In this document: positions 41,695-55,285 of the stretch, piece by piece
Numbering within the stretch: the first letter of the stretch is position 1
Layout: every line of letters begins with the position of its first letter
NCBI RefSeq assembly: GCF_029543105.1
Contig: NZ_JARQXB010000013.1
Coordinates: 30,424 to 94,423, forward strand
Length of the DNA stretch: 64,000 bases
DNA from: Stenotrophomonas sp. HITSZ_GD
GTDB taxonomy: Bacteria; Pseudomonadota; Gammaproteobacteria; Xanthomonadales; Xanthomonadaceae
Direction: 5' to 3'
The notes under the pieces: model-generated
What the model was told of the DNA's origin: nothing
What the model saw: the letters and a program-made list of their open reading frames with translations, nothing else
The model's database searches: none
Translations under genes and position numbers: made by a program

Positions 41695-42246
41695 ATGTAT
41701 TCCCGTAGCAGCGAACCCGTGCAATTCGAACGCGACTGTGACGCCATCATGGTGCCGCAGGGCGACGCCGTGACCCTGCCCGCCGGCAGCTACGGCTACA
41801 TCACCCAGGCGCTGGGCGGCAGTTACACCGTCTTCGTCGAGGGCAACCTGTTCCGCATCGCCGGCAAGGATGGCGATGCGATCGGCAAGGAGCCGCCGCC
41901 GGGTCTGGAGCTGCCCGCTGATGCCAGCGACGAGGAAGTCGAGGCTCTGGTCTGGCAGCAGCTGCGTACCTGCTTCGACCCGGAAATTCCCTTCAACATC
42001 GTCGACCTGGGCCTGGTCTACGAAGTGGCGATGAAGCACCGCGAGGACGACACCCGCCTGGTCGAGGTCAAGATGACCCTCACCGCGCCGGGCTGCGGCA
42101 TGGGCGAGATCCTGGTGGACGACGTGCGCAGCAAGCTCGAGCTGATCCCCACCGTGGCCGAGGCCGACGTGGAGCTGGTATTCGATCCGCCGTGGGGCCG
42201 GCATATGATGTCCGAAGCCGCCCGGCTCGAAACCGGGATGCTCTGA
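41695..42246 (+). CDS. sufT: Iron-sulfur cluster assembly protein SufT
   Basis: The 183-residue protein has a short N-terminal beta domain (YGYITQALGGSYTVFVEGNLF) followed by a DUF59/MIP18 domain (EIPFNIVDLGLVYEVAMKH and LTAPGCGMGEILVDDVRSKL, with the conserved Cys in PGCGM). SufT helps mature Fe-S proteins when demand is high. It is not accompanied by other suf genes here. It lies 80 bases upstream of ilvE on the same strand. Confidence 0.9.
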   Translation: MYSRSSEPVQFERDCDAIMVPQGDAVTLPAGSYGYITQALGGSYTVFVEGNLFRIAGKDGDAIGKEPPPGLELPADASDEEVEALVWQQLRTCFDPEIPFNIVDLGLVYEVAMKHREDDTRLVEVKMTLTAPGCGMGEILVDDVRSKLELIPTVAEADVELVFDPPWGRHMMSEAARLETGML

Positions 42247-42326
42247 GGGTCCGCCTGCCGGCGGGTCCCGGCGCCGCCCCCCACCGGCGCGCCCCTGTCA
42301 TCCGCTAAACCGCAAGGAATCCTCCG

Positions 42327-43433
42327 GTGTCCGCTTCCGTTTCCCCGCCGTCCACGGCCTTCCGCGTCACCCCTTCTTCGTCGCCGCGCACCGCGCAGCA
42401 GCGCGAGGCCATCCTCGCCGCGCCGGGCTTCGGCAACCACTTCACCGACCACATGGTCGCGATCGAGTACGACAAGGAACAAGGCTGGCACGGCGCCGAA
42501 GTGCGCCCCTACGGCCCGCTGCAGCTCGACCCGGCCGCCGCGGTGCTGCATTACGGCCAGGAAATCTTCGAGGGCATTAAGGCCTATCGCCATGCCGATG
42601 GCTCGATCTGGACCTTCCGCCCCGAGGCCAACGGCAAGCGCCTGCAGCGCTCGGCCCACCGCCTGGCGATGCCGGAACTGCCGGTGGAATTGTTCGTCGA
42701 ATCGCTGCGCCAGCTGGTGGCCGTGGACCACGAGTGGGTGTCCGGCGTGGGCGAGAACAGCCTGTATTTCCGCCCTTTCATGATCGCCAACGAAGCGTTC
42801 CTGGGCGTGCGCGCCGCGCAGAAGGCGGCCTACTACGTGATCGCCAGCCCCGCCGGCCCGTACTTCGCCAAGGGCGTGGCGCCGGTGTCGATCTGGCTGT
42901 CCACCGACTATGCCCGCGCGGCCAAGGGCGGCACGGGCGCGGCCAAGTGCGGCGGCAACTACGCCGCCTCGCTGCTGCCGCAGCAAAAGGCCTATGCCCA
43001 GGGCTGCTCGCAGGTGCTGTTCCTGGACCCGGTGGAGGGCAAGTACATCGAAGAGCTGGGCGGCATGAACGTGTTCCTGGTCTACAAGAACGGCACGATC
43101 GTGACCCCGGCGCTGTCGGGCAGCATCCTGGAAGGCATCACCCGCGAGAGCATCCTGCAGCTGGCGCGCGACCGCGGCCTGAAGGTGGAGGAGCGCAAGA
43201 TCTCCATCGACGAATGGAAGCAGGGCGTGGCCTCGGGCGAGATCAGCGAAGTGTTCGCCTGCGGCACCGCCGCGGTGATCACCCCGATCGGCGAGCTGAA
43301 GGGCGAAGGCTTTTCGGTGGGCGACCTCAACGCCCCGGCGGGCGAAGTGACGATGTCGCTGCGCAAGGAGCTCACCGACATCCAGTACGGCCGCCTCCCG
43401 GACCGCCACGGCTGGCTGGTCCAGCTGCGCTGA
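42327..43433 (+). CDS. ilvE: Branched-chain amino acid aminotransferase (class IV, IlvE/BCAT)
   Basis: The 368-residue PLP enzyme performs the last step of Leu, Ile and Val synthesis. It is of the long BCAT type: HMVAIEYDKEQGWHGAEVRPYGPLQLDP, LHYGQEIFEGIKAYR, the Schiff-base lysine in GGTGAAKCGGNYAASL, and EVFACGTAAVITPIGELK. The start is a GTG with AAGGAA upstream. It is followed at once by a strong bidirectional-looking terminator and then a palindromic repeat. Confidence 0.95.
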   Translation: MSASVSPPSTAFRVTPSSSPRTAQQREAILAAPGFGNHFTDHMVAIEYDKEQGWHGAEVRPYGPLQLDPAAAVLHYGQEIFEGIKAYRHADGSIWTFRPEANGKRLQRSAHRLAMPELPVELFVESLRQLVAVDHEWVSGVGENSLYFRPFMIANEAFLGVRAAQKAAYYVIASPAGPYFAKGVAPVSIWLSTDYARAAKGGTGAAKCGGNYAASLLPQQKAYAQGCSQVLFLDPVEGKYIEELGGMNVFLVYKNGTIVTPALSGSILEGITRESILQLARDRGLKVEERKISIDEWKQGVASGEISEVFACGTAAVITPIGELKGEGFSVGDLNAPAGEVTMSLRKELTDIQYGRLPDRHGWLVQLR

Positions 43434-43455
43434 CCAAGCCACGCGATGAAAAAAA

Positions 43456-43479
43456 AGCCCCGCTCTCGCGGGGCTTTTT
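43456..43479 (+). terminator. Rho-independent terminator of ilvE
   Basis: A stem AGCCCCGC / GCGGGGCT with loop TCTC is followed by TTTTT. A run of A residues precedes it, so it could also act on the other strand. Confidence 0.92.
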
Positions 43480-43545
43480 GTTTGAGCCAACCCAAAGGGG
43501 TGTACATCGCCGTTGATGTTCGGTCAGCGTTGGAATGGTCTGAGG

Positions 43546-43660
43546 GCGAGCGGGGGGCAGGCGCGGGCGGGGGCGTGTGGCGACAGGATGTCGCCTCACG
43601 AGCCCGAGGCCATGGATGGCTGCTTTCGGCGTCCCCCGCCCGCGCCTGCCCCCCGCTCGC
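43546..43660 (+). repeat. Palindromic repeat, type C (single copy)
   Basis: A perfect 28-bp inverted repeat (43546-43573 with 43633-43660) encloses the same two-hairpin plan as types A and B: a hairpin with GCGACAGGATGTCGC and one with GCCATGGATGGC, both with GGA on the plus strand. The arms share no sequence with types A or B. It lies 67 bases downstream of the ilvE terminator. The remainder of this gap (43661-43957) is the upstream region of the S8 protease, with no gene or clear promoter that I can defend. Confidence 0.88.
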
Positions 43661-43957
43661 CGCGCGACCAACCCAACCGCTTCCCGCGACAAAACCAATC
43701 GCAGATGTCCCGCCCTGTCCCATTCATGTCTCCACATGTCTGAACATTGACACCCGGCGTCACACAACGGAAAAGAAGTTACCCCCGAAACCGGTTCCGC
43801 CCATTTTGCCGAGTCTGGTCTTTGGTTAGGTTTCCTTCAGGGCGATCAGGGGCGCCCGGGCGCTCCGGCCGGTTCCGGATCCACGTTCCAAGCTGCGTCC
43901 CCGGCCGGGGTCAATGCCGCATCCGCGGCGCATGTAGACCTGGAAGGTAACCACCCA

Positions 43958-45700
<1,743 letters not shown>

Positions 45701-45715
45701 CGCGGCGATGGGCAG

Positions 45716-45746
45716 CAGGCGGGGCCGCTGGCCGCGGTCCCGCCTG
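45716..45746. terminator. GC-rich hairpin between convergent genes
   Basis: A 13-bp stem with one G-U-type pair (45716-45728 with 45734-45746) and a 5-base loop lies 15 bases after the protease stop. It has no T-tract, so terminator function is tentative. Confidence 0.45.
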
Positions 45747-45820
45747 TCGCGCGTCGAGACATCGCTCGCTGGCGGGCAGGGTATTGGCGCGGCGTGGCAT
45801 TCGCGCGCGGTCGAGCCGCT

Positions 45821-46300
45821 TCAATCGCTGCTGATGGCGCCCGCCTCGGCGTGCAGCACCGCCACGGCCGCCTGCGGTGCGATCTCCAGCAGCAAGCCAC
45901 GCTGGCCGGCGTTGATCCACACGCTGTCATGCGCCAGCGCATCGCTTTCGATCCACACCGGTACCGGCCGCTGCTGCGCGAACGGACTGATGCCGCCGAC
46001 CTTGTAGCCGCTGCGGCGCTCGGCCTCGGCTATCTCCATCATGCGCGCGGACTTGCCGCCGCATGCCGCCGCCAGCCGCTTGAGCTGCAATTGCCGATCC
46101 GAAGGAATCACCGCGCATACCGCGCGCTCGTCCACCCACGCCATCAGCGTCTTCAAGACGCGCTCGGGCGCCACGCCCAGCGACTGGGCGGCATGCATGC
46201 CCTTGCCAGCGACGGCGTCAGCATCGAAATCATAGGGATGCAGCCGATAGGCCACGCGCGCGGCGTCCAGCTGCCGGGTCGCGCGCGTGGCTTTAGACAT
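45821..46300 (-). CDS. ybaK: Cys-tRNA(Pro)/Cys-tRNA(Cys) deacylase YbaK
   Basis: The 159-residue editing protein hydrolyses Cys mischarged onto tRNA-Pro. Signatures are HPYDFDADAVAGKGMHAAQSLG, VLKTLMAWVD, the conserved lysine in LKRLAAACGGKSARM and the glycine-rich YKVGGISPFAQQRPVPVWIE loop. It lies six bases after a short asparaginase-like gene on the same strand. Confidence 0.93.
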   Translation of the reverse strand: MSKATRATRQLDAARVAYRLHPYDFDADAVAGKGMHAAQSLGVAPERVLKTLMAWVDERAVCAVIPSDRQLQLKRLAAACGGKSARMMEIAEAERRSGYKVGGISPFAQQRPVPVWIESDALAHDSVWINAGQRGLLLEIAPQAAVAVLHAEAGAISSD

Positions 46301-46306
46301 CGCGGA

Positions 46307-46792
46307 TCAGGCCGCCTCGAAGCGGTTGGCCGCCACGTTCTTGCGCACGTGGTCCGGGTTCCAGATGCGGCCGTTCATGGCGATGTACACGCCGGCCGGC
46401 AGGCTCTGCACCGCGCCCACCGCGCAACCGATGTTGAACTCGGCGTCCGAACCGCGGAAGCGCGCCGGGTTCAGCGCGCCGGTCATCACGATGGTCTTGT
46501 CCGGGATCGACTTCAGCACCATGCCGGTCTGCACCATGCTGTCGGTGCCGTGGGTGATCAGCACGTGGCGCGCCGGCTGCGCGGCGACGGTGGCGCGGAT
46601 CAGCTCGCGGTCGGCGTCGTTGATGTGCAGCGAGTCCTTGCGGATGATCGGGATGACGGTGAAGCGGAACGTCACGCCCAGTTCCTTGAGGATCTGGCCG
46701 ATCTGCGGGTCGCCGATCTGGTAGTCCGACTTGTCGTCGAAGTAGATTTTGTCGATCGTGCCGCCGGTGGTGACGATCAGGAGTTCTTCCAT
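46307..46792 (-). CDS. Half-length asparaginase-domain protein
   Basis: The 161-residue protein corresponds only to the N-terminal catalytic domain of type I/II asparaginases. TGGTIDKIYFDD carries the nucleophile threonine motif, HGTDSM is the second active-site motif (Thr-Asp pair), and KTIVMTGALNPARFRGSDAEFN follows. The C-terminal domain that completes the active site in asparaginase dimers is absent and no remnant follows; the frame ends naturally and is followed by ybaK after six bases. It may be a distinct short family rather than a pseudogene. Activity and substrate are unknown. Confidence 0.85.
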   Translation of the reverse strand: MEELLIVTTGGTIDKIYFDDKSDYQIGDPQIGQILKELGVTFRFTVIPIIRKDSLHINDADRELIRATVAAQPARHVLITHGTDSMVQTGMVLKSIPDKTIVMTGALNPARFRGSDAEFNIGCAVGAVQSLPAGVYIAMNGRIWNPDHVRKNVAANRFEAA

Positions 46793-46869
46793 TGCGGTTG
46801 CCTGTTCCGGTTACGGGGCGCGCGAACGACGCGGCGCGCAGGCACCCATGATACCCGGCCGGCCGCGGC

Positions 46870-49157
<2,288 letters not shown>

Positions 49158-49161
<4 letters not shown>

Positions 49162-49739
49162 CATCCGTCCGCGCCGTTGCCCTCGCCACCTGCCTGCTGG
49201 CCCTGGCCGCATGCCAGCGCCAGCCCGAGCCCGCCGCCGCGCCGGCCGCGCCGCAGCCGGCCGCCGCGCCGGCCCAGCCCGCGGCCCCGGCCGAGCCCGC
49301 CGCCCCAGCGCGGGAGGTCACCGCTGAGCAGCCCGCGCTCAAGCTGCCCACCGTGGACGGCAAGACCTACGACCTGGCCGAACACCGCGGCAAGTGGGTC
49401 GTCATTAATTTCTGGGCGACCTGGTGCGGGCCGTGCCTGAAGGAGATGCCCGAGCTGTCGGCGTTGCATGCGATGCGCAACAACGTGGAGGTGGTCGGCT
49501 TGGCCTACGAGGACATCGAGCCGGCGGAGATGCAGGAATTCCTCAAGGCGCACCCGGTGGCCTATCCGATCGCCATCGTCGACACCTACCAGCCGCCGGC
49601 CGACTTCGCCGTGCCGCGCGGCCTGCCGATGAGCTACCTGATCGGGCCGGACGGCAAGGTCGCCAAGCAGTTCCTGGGCCCGGTGGAAGCGCGCGACATC
49701 GAGGCGGCCATCACCGCCGCCGGCGGCAAGGTCGGCTGA
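49158..49739 (+). CDS. TlpA-like thiol-disulfide oxidoreductase, lipoprotein
   Basis: The 193-residue precursor has a lipobox (CLLALAACQRQ), an Ala/Pro-rich linker and a TlpA/ResA-type thioredoxin fold with VVINFWATWCGPCLKEMPEL, i.e. the WCGPC active site, and a cis-Pro region (GLPMSYLIGPDGKV). It is anchored to the periplasmic face of a membrane and probably reduces or oxidises disulfides there. It is coupled by overlap both to yihY upstream and to acylphosphatase downstream (TGATG). Confidence 0.9.
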
Positions 49740-50005
49740 TGGCGCAGGCGCGCCTGCGCGTGAGCGGCCGCGTGCAGGGCGTGGGCTTCCGCGCGTGGAC
49801 CCGCGCGCAGGCCGTCGGGCTGGGGCTGGACGGCTGGGCGCGCAACCTGGCCGATGGGGACGTGGAGGTGGTCGTGGCCGGCACGCCGGAGGCGATCGAG
49901 ACGCTCGCGGCACGGTTGTTGCTGGGACCTGCGTTGGCGCGCGTGGACCGGCTCGACCGGCAGGCCCACGCGGCGCCCGTGCCGGCCGGTTTCTTGACCG
50001 GCTAA
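49739..50005 (+). CDS. acyP: Acylphosphatase
   Basis: The 88-residue enzyme hydrolyses acyl phosphates. It begins ARLRVSGRVQGVGFRAWTRAQA, with the phosphate-binding loop GRVQGVGFR including the catalytic arginine, and continues with GLDGWARNLADGDVEVVVAG, carrying the catalytic asparagine. The start shares bases with the preceding stop (TGATG at 49737-49741). Confidence 0.94.
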   Translation: MAQARLRVSGRVQGVGFRAWTRAQAVGLGLDGWARNLADGDVEVVVAGTPEAIETLAARLLLGPALARVDRLDRQAHAAPVPAGFLTG

Positions 50006-50085
50006 GCGTTTTTGATACCGGACGCGCAAGCGCCGGGGCCGGGTGCCGATATATCGGCATCGATCTGCGACCAAGGGGAAGGGCG

Positions 50086-51144
50086 ATGACGACATGGCGA
50101 CGGCGGCGCGCGCGCGCGGGACGACGCGCACGCACGTTCTGGATCCTGCTGGGCCTGGCGCTGTGCACGCTCTCGGCGGTGGTCATCGCCGGCCAGCCGC
50201 CGGCGGTGCAGGTCGGCGTGGCGATCGGTTTCGCCATCCTGCTGCTGTTTTCGGCGTGGCGTGCGCAGTGGGCGCGGATGACCTTCAGCGCCTCCTCCGG
50301 CGTGGACCTGATGGCGCTGGTGGCGCTGGGCGCCGATGCCCTCGACGACAGCCTGCCGGCCGAGGACGCGCTGCCGGACCCGCAGCGCTTCGACCCGGAC
50401 GATGCCGGCCGCCGCCCGTGGCGCGATCTGGACGGCGCGCAGGTGCTGCGCCGCCTGCAGCAGCAACACGACGCCTGGTGGCTGGCCGAGCAGCGGCGCG
50501 TGCGCCAGCAGCAACGCCAGCGCGCCCTGGGCCTGGCGCTGGCGCTGGTGGACCATGGCGTGCCCTTGCGCGATGGCGACGACGCGTTGCCCGATACCGC
50601 CGCCCTGCGTGCCGAGGCGCTGCTGCTGCAGGCCGACCCCGGCCCGGCCGTGCTCGACGAACGCCCGGCGCTGCTCGCGCGCCGCTACGAACTGGCCATC
50701 GCCGCCACCAGCGGCGGCGAACACGAAGCCTTGCAGGTCCAGTGGCGCCTGCTGCGTGCGCTGCGGCCGCTGGTGCCCGGCATCGTGCACCTGCGCGAGC
50801 GCGGCTGGCGCATCGGCCGCCTGGCCTGGAACCCGCAGGCCGACCTGGACCAGGTGGACGTGGCCTACGCCTTGGCCACCGATTTCCGCCAGCTGCTGCG
50901 CGATTGGCTGCTCGGCGCCTCCACGGTGCAGCTGCCCGACGGCATGACGCTGGAGGCGTGGTTGCTGGCGCGCTGCCCCAACCTGCGCCGCGAAGGCGGC
51001 GACGACCTCACCCAGGTCGAGGCCGCCCAGCCGTTGTGGCCGGCCTTCCTGCAATTGCATCGCGCCGCGCTGGCGGCGCTGGACGCCGCCGCGCGCGAGC
51101 GCGAATCGGCCGCGGCCGCGGGCGGCGCTCAGTCCAGCTGGTAG
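50086..51144 (+). CDS. Hypothetical membrane protein, 352 aa
   Basis: I do not recognise this protein. Two adjacent transmembrane helices near the N-terminus (FWILLGLALCTLSAVVIAG and VGVAIGFAILLLFSAW) follow a very basic leader. The remaining roughly 290 residues are cytoplasmic, helical and rich in Leu, Ala, Arg and Gln, with a WWLAEQRRVRQQQRQRALGL stretch typical of coiled coil. The start at 50086 has an AAGGGGAAGGG site. Its 3' end overlaps the convergent ppk2 gene by 16 bases. Confidence 0.7.
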   Translation: MTTWRRRRARAGRRARTFWILLGLALCTLSAVVIAGQPPAVQVGVAIGFAILLLFSAWRAQWARMTFSASSGVDLMALVALGADALDDSLPAEDALPDPQRFDPDDAGRRPWRDLDGAQVLRRLQQQHDAWWLAEQRRVRQQQRQRALGLALALVDHGVPLRDGDDALPDTAALRAEALLLQADPGPAVLDERPALLARRYELAIAATSGGEHEALQVQWRLLRALRPLVPGIVHLRERGWRIGRLAWNPQADLDQVDVAYALATDFRQLLRDWLLGASTVQLPDGMTLEAWLLARCPNLRREGGDDLTQVEAAQPLWPAFLQLHRAALAALDAAARERESAAAAGGAQSSW

Positions 51145-51905
51145 GACCGGATCGGCTGCAACACGCCGAACTTCTCCTTGTGCAGCTTGCCGGGCAACGG
51201 CGGCAGGTCCGGTTCGTCGGACGGCAGGTGCACATCGGGCAGGCGGTCGAGCAGGTCGCGGATCAGCGTGAGGCGGCCCCGCTTCTGGTCGTTGAAGTCC
51301 ACCAGCGTCCACGGCGCCCACTCGGTGTGGGTGGCTTGCAGCATGGCCTCGCGCGCGCGGGTGTAGTCGGCGTAAGCGGTGCGCGATTGCAGGTCGACCG
51401 GGGAGAGCTTCCAGCCCTTCAGCGGGTCTTCGTGGCGCTCGGCGAAACGGGCTTCCTGTTCCTTCTGGTCCACCGTGAGCCAGTACTTGAACAGCAGGAT
51501 GCCGTCCTCCACCAGCAGGTGCTCGAAGCGCGGGGCCTGGTGCAGGAAGGTCGTGTACTGCTGCTCGGTGCAAAAGCCCATCACGTGCTCGACGCCGGCA
51601 CGGTTGTACCAGCTGCGGTCCATCAACACGAGTTCGCCGGCGGCCGGCAGATGGGCGACGTAGCGCTGGAAATACCACTGCGTGCTCTCGCGGTCGCTGG
51701 GCTTGGGCAGCGCGACCACCCGGCACTGGCGCGGATTGAGATGCTCGGAAATGGCCTGGATCACGCCGCCCTTGCCGGCGGTGTCGCGCCCCTCCAGCAG
51801 CACCAGGGCGCGTTGCCCGGTGTGCTGCAGCCAGCGCGCCATCGAGACCAGCTCAAGCTGCAGCGGCTTGACGAGCTTTTCGTATTCCTTGCGCTTGAGC
51901 GCCAT
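51129..51905 (-). CDS. ppk2: Polyphosphate kinase 2 (PPK2 family)
   Basis: The 258-residue enzyme moves phosphate between polyphosphate and nucleotides. The Walker A motif is LLEGRDTAGKGGVIQAI, the Walker B/lid region is VLMDRSWYNRAGVEHVMGFC, and FLHQAPRFEHLLVEDGILLFKYWL is the lid motif of class I PPK2. It has the expected single-domain size. The gene converges with the 352-residue membrane-protein gene and overlaps it by 16 bases at the 3' ends. moaB lies 31 bases upstream on the same strand. Confidence 0.93.
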   Translation of the reverse strand: MALKRKEYEKLVKPLQLELVSMARWLQHTGQRALVLLEGRDTAGKGGVIQAISEHLNPRQCRVVALPKPSDRESTQWYFQRYVAHLPAAGELVLMDRSWYNRAGVEHVMGFCTEQQYTTFLHQAPRFEHLLVEDGILLFKYWLTVDQKEQEARFAERHEDPLKGWKLSPVDLQSRTAYADYTRAREAMLQATHTEWAPWTLVDFNDQKRGRLTLIRDLLDRLPDVHLPSDEPDLPPLPGKLHKEKFGVLQPIRSYQLD

Positions 51906-51936
51906 CGCGTGTCCTCTCGGGGTAGGCGCGGCCAGC

Positions 51937-52455
51937 CTACTCGTGCAGGCGTGGGCGCAGTGTCGCCAGGTTGCAGGGGCGGGTGCGCGCGTCGAGCTGG
52001 GCGCGGATGATCTTTTCCCAGCCGGTGCGGCATGCCGAGCCCGAGCCGGGCAGGGCGAACAGGAAGGTGCCGTTGGCCAGGCCGGCGAAGGCGCGCGATT
52101 GCAGCGAGGAGGTGCCGATTTCCTCGAAGCTGATCGCGCGGAACAGCTCGCCGAAGCCGGGCATGGTCTTGTCCAGCAGCGGCAGCAGCGCCTCGGGCGT
52201 GCTGTCGCGGCCGGTGAAGCCGGTGCCGCCGGTGACCAGGATGCCGTCCACCGCCGGATCGGCGATCCAGGCCGACACGATGGCGCGCAGGCGGTAGCGG
52301 TCGTCCGGGGCGAGGGCGCGTTCGTGCAGCACGTGGCCAGCCTCGGCCAGCGCGTCGCAGAGGTAGGCGCCGGAGGTGTCCTCGGCCAGCGTGCGGCTAT
52401 CGGACACGGTGAGTACGCACAGGCGCAGCGGAATGAGATCGGTATGGGCGGTCAT
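51937..52455 (-). CDS. moaB: Molybdenum cofactor biosynthesis protein B
   Basis: The 172-residue protein has the MoaB/MogA fold: [21 protein letters not shown], then [23 protein letters not shown], then [26 protein letters not shown]. It is associated with adenylylation of molybdopterin or a closely related step. No other moa or moe genes are in the window. It lies about 47 bases after the glycosyltransferase gene on the same strand. Confidence 0.93.
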   Translation of the reverse strand: MTAHTDLIPLRLCVLTVSDSRTLAEDTSGAYLCDALAEAGHVLHERALAPDDRYRLRAIVSAWIADPAVDGILVTGGTGFTGRDSTPEALLPLLDKTMPGFGELFRAISFEEIGTSSLQSRAFAGLANGTFLFALPGSGSACRTGWEKIIRAQLDARTRPCNLATLRPRLHE

Positions 52456-52502
52456 GCGGCCAGCCTAGCCGTTGGCCCGCGGGCCGTACAGGCGCCGGCG
52501 GC

Positions 52503-54202
52503 TCAGCCGTGCCAGCCGTGGCGGCGGCCGATGTCGCCGGCCAGCGCGGCGAAATCGCGTGCGAATCCGGCCATGTCGAACAGGCTGCTGGCGGCGCGCC
52601 GCGCGGCCAGTTCGCCGCGCAGCGCCGACAAGCGCGCCGGCGTATTGCCCAGCGCGACGGCATGCGCGACGAAGCCGGCGTCGTCGGCCAGGTTGAGCGC
52701 GTCCAGCCCCAGGTGATGGTTGAGGCTGCCGGCCACGCGCGCGGCGAACGTCTGCCCGGGCGTGGTGAGCACCGGGCAGCCGGCCCACAGCGCGTCGGAG
52801 GCGGTCGTGTGCGCGTTGTACGGATGCGTGTCCAGGAACAGGTCCGCATGGCGGTAGCGCGCCAGGTACGCCGGGTGCGGCAGCTTGGGCATGAACACCA
52901 GCCGCCGCGGGTCGATGCCCTCGCGCCCGGCCGCCGCGCGCAGCCGCGCATCGGCGTGCCCGGGGCCGGAGAGCAGCCACAGCACGCTGCCCGGCACGCC
53001 GCGCAGCACCGCCATCAGGCGGCCGAAGCTGCGCGGGTTGAGCTTGTAGCTGTTGTTGAAACAGCAGAACACCACGCCGTCCTCGGGCAGGCCACACGCA
53101 CTGCGCGGAGGCGGTTCCTCCACGATGCGGGTGGTGTCGGAAGGCTGGAATGCGCGCGGCAGGCGCAGCACGGTTTCGCTGTAGTGCGGCGCCAGCGCGT
53201 CGGGCAGGGCGAAGGCATCGCCGATCACGTAGTCGATCCACGGCGCGCCGGACGTGCCGGGGTAGGCCAGCCAGTTGATCTGCACCGGCGCCGGGCGCAA
53301 CGCCAGCACTTCGGGCGCGCCACCACCGCCCCAGCCGCGCAGGTCGAACAGCAGGTCGATGCCCGCGCCGCGCAGGCTGTGCGCAATGGCCTGGTGCGGC
53401 TGACCGGCCACGTCGTGCAGCGGGGCGGCGGCGGCCAGGCGGCGACGGATCTCGCTGCCGTCGTCGCGGTTGAGCGCGAACAGCTGTGCCTGCACCTGCG
53501 GATGCGCGCGCAACGCTTCGAACATCGCCACCGTGAGCAGGCCGGTGGGATGGGCGCCGAAGCCGTTGGACAGGAAGCCCAGGCGCAGCGGGCCCTCGCG
53601 GCGGACCTGGGTGGGTGCAAGCGGGCGGAGCCGGGCGAGGGGGGCGGCGCGCAGGCGCGCGCAGGCCAGTTGTTCGGCCGCGCTGCTGTCCTCGCTGAGG
53701 AACGCGAAGGGCTCCACGCCAGGTTGGCCCTGGGCAACCGCCTGGCGCACCTGCCGCGACAGCGCATCGAGCTGCGTCCAGTCGCACAGGCGGCGTTGCC
53801 AGTTGAGCGCCTGCGCCGCGATTCCCGGCGCATCGGGCATCAGCCGATGCGCGATGGCGTAGGCCTGCGCCGCCGGCTCGGCGTCGCCGGCGTCTTCCAA
53901 CGCGTGGCCCAGCCACAGCGCGATGCCCGGATGCTGCGGCATCAGCGCGGCGGCGTGCCGCAACAACGTGACGGCGGCGGCGTGCTCGGCGCGCATCCAG
54001 TGCAGGCGGCCACGCCGGGCCAGGGTTTCGGGATGGTCGCCGCGCAACGCCTGCGCGCGCTGCAGGGCATGCCCGGCGGCCTCCAGTGCGCCCACGCCCA
54101 TCTCGGCGTCGGCCAGCATCAGCCAGGCGATGAAGTCGGCGGGGTTGCGCCGCACGGCTTCGCGCAGCTGCGCGTGTTCCTGCCCAGGCGAGGCGGTGGG
54201 GT

Positions 54203-54206
<4 letters not shown>
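52503..54206 (-). CDS. GT41 (O-GlcNAc transferase/SPINDLY-like) glycosyltransferase with TPR region
   Basis: The 567-residue protein has an N-terminal TPR-like helical region (residues about 10-185) and a C-terminal GT-B catalytic region very like eukaryotic OGT. The matching blocks are [62 protein letters not shown], and [20 protein letters not shown] with [15 protein letters not shown]. The His in AHPTG and the Lys in NSYKLN match OGT active-site positions. The donor sugar and target proteins are unknown. The GTG start overlaps the prfA stop (GTGA at 54203-54206), tying it to release factor 1. Confidence 0.88.

Positions 54207-55262
<1,056 letters not shown>

Positions 55263-55285
<23 letters not shown>

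Noticed and set aside
43747..43752. A perfect TTGACA upstream of the S8 protease, as a promoter -35 box
   Set aside because: No acceptable -10 lies 16-18 bases downstream (GAAAAG or similar), so the protease promoter stays unassigned.
46307..46792. Asparaginase called as a pseudogene because it is half-length
   Set aside because: The frame is open, codon use is normal, the active-site motifs are intact and there is no remnant of a second domain downstream. A short family is the better reading.
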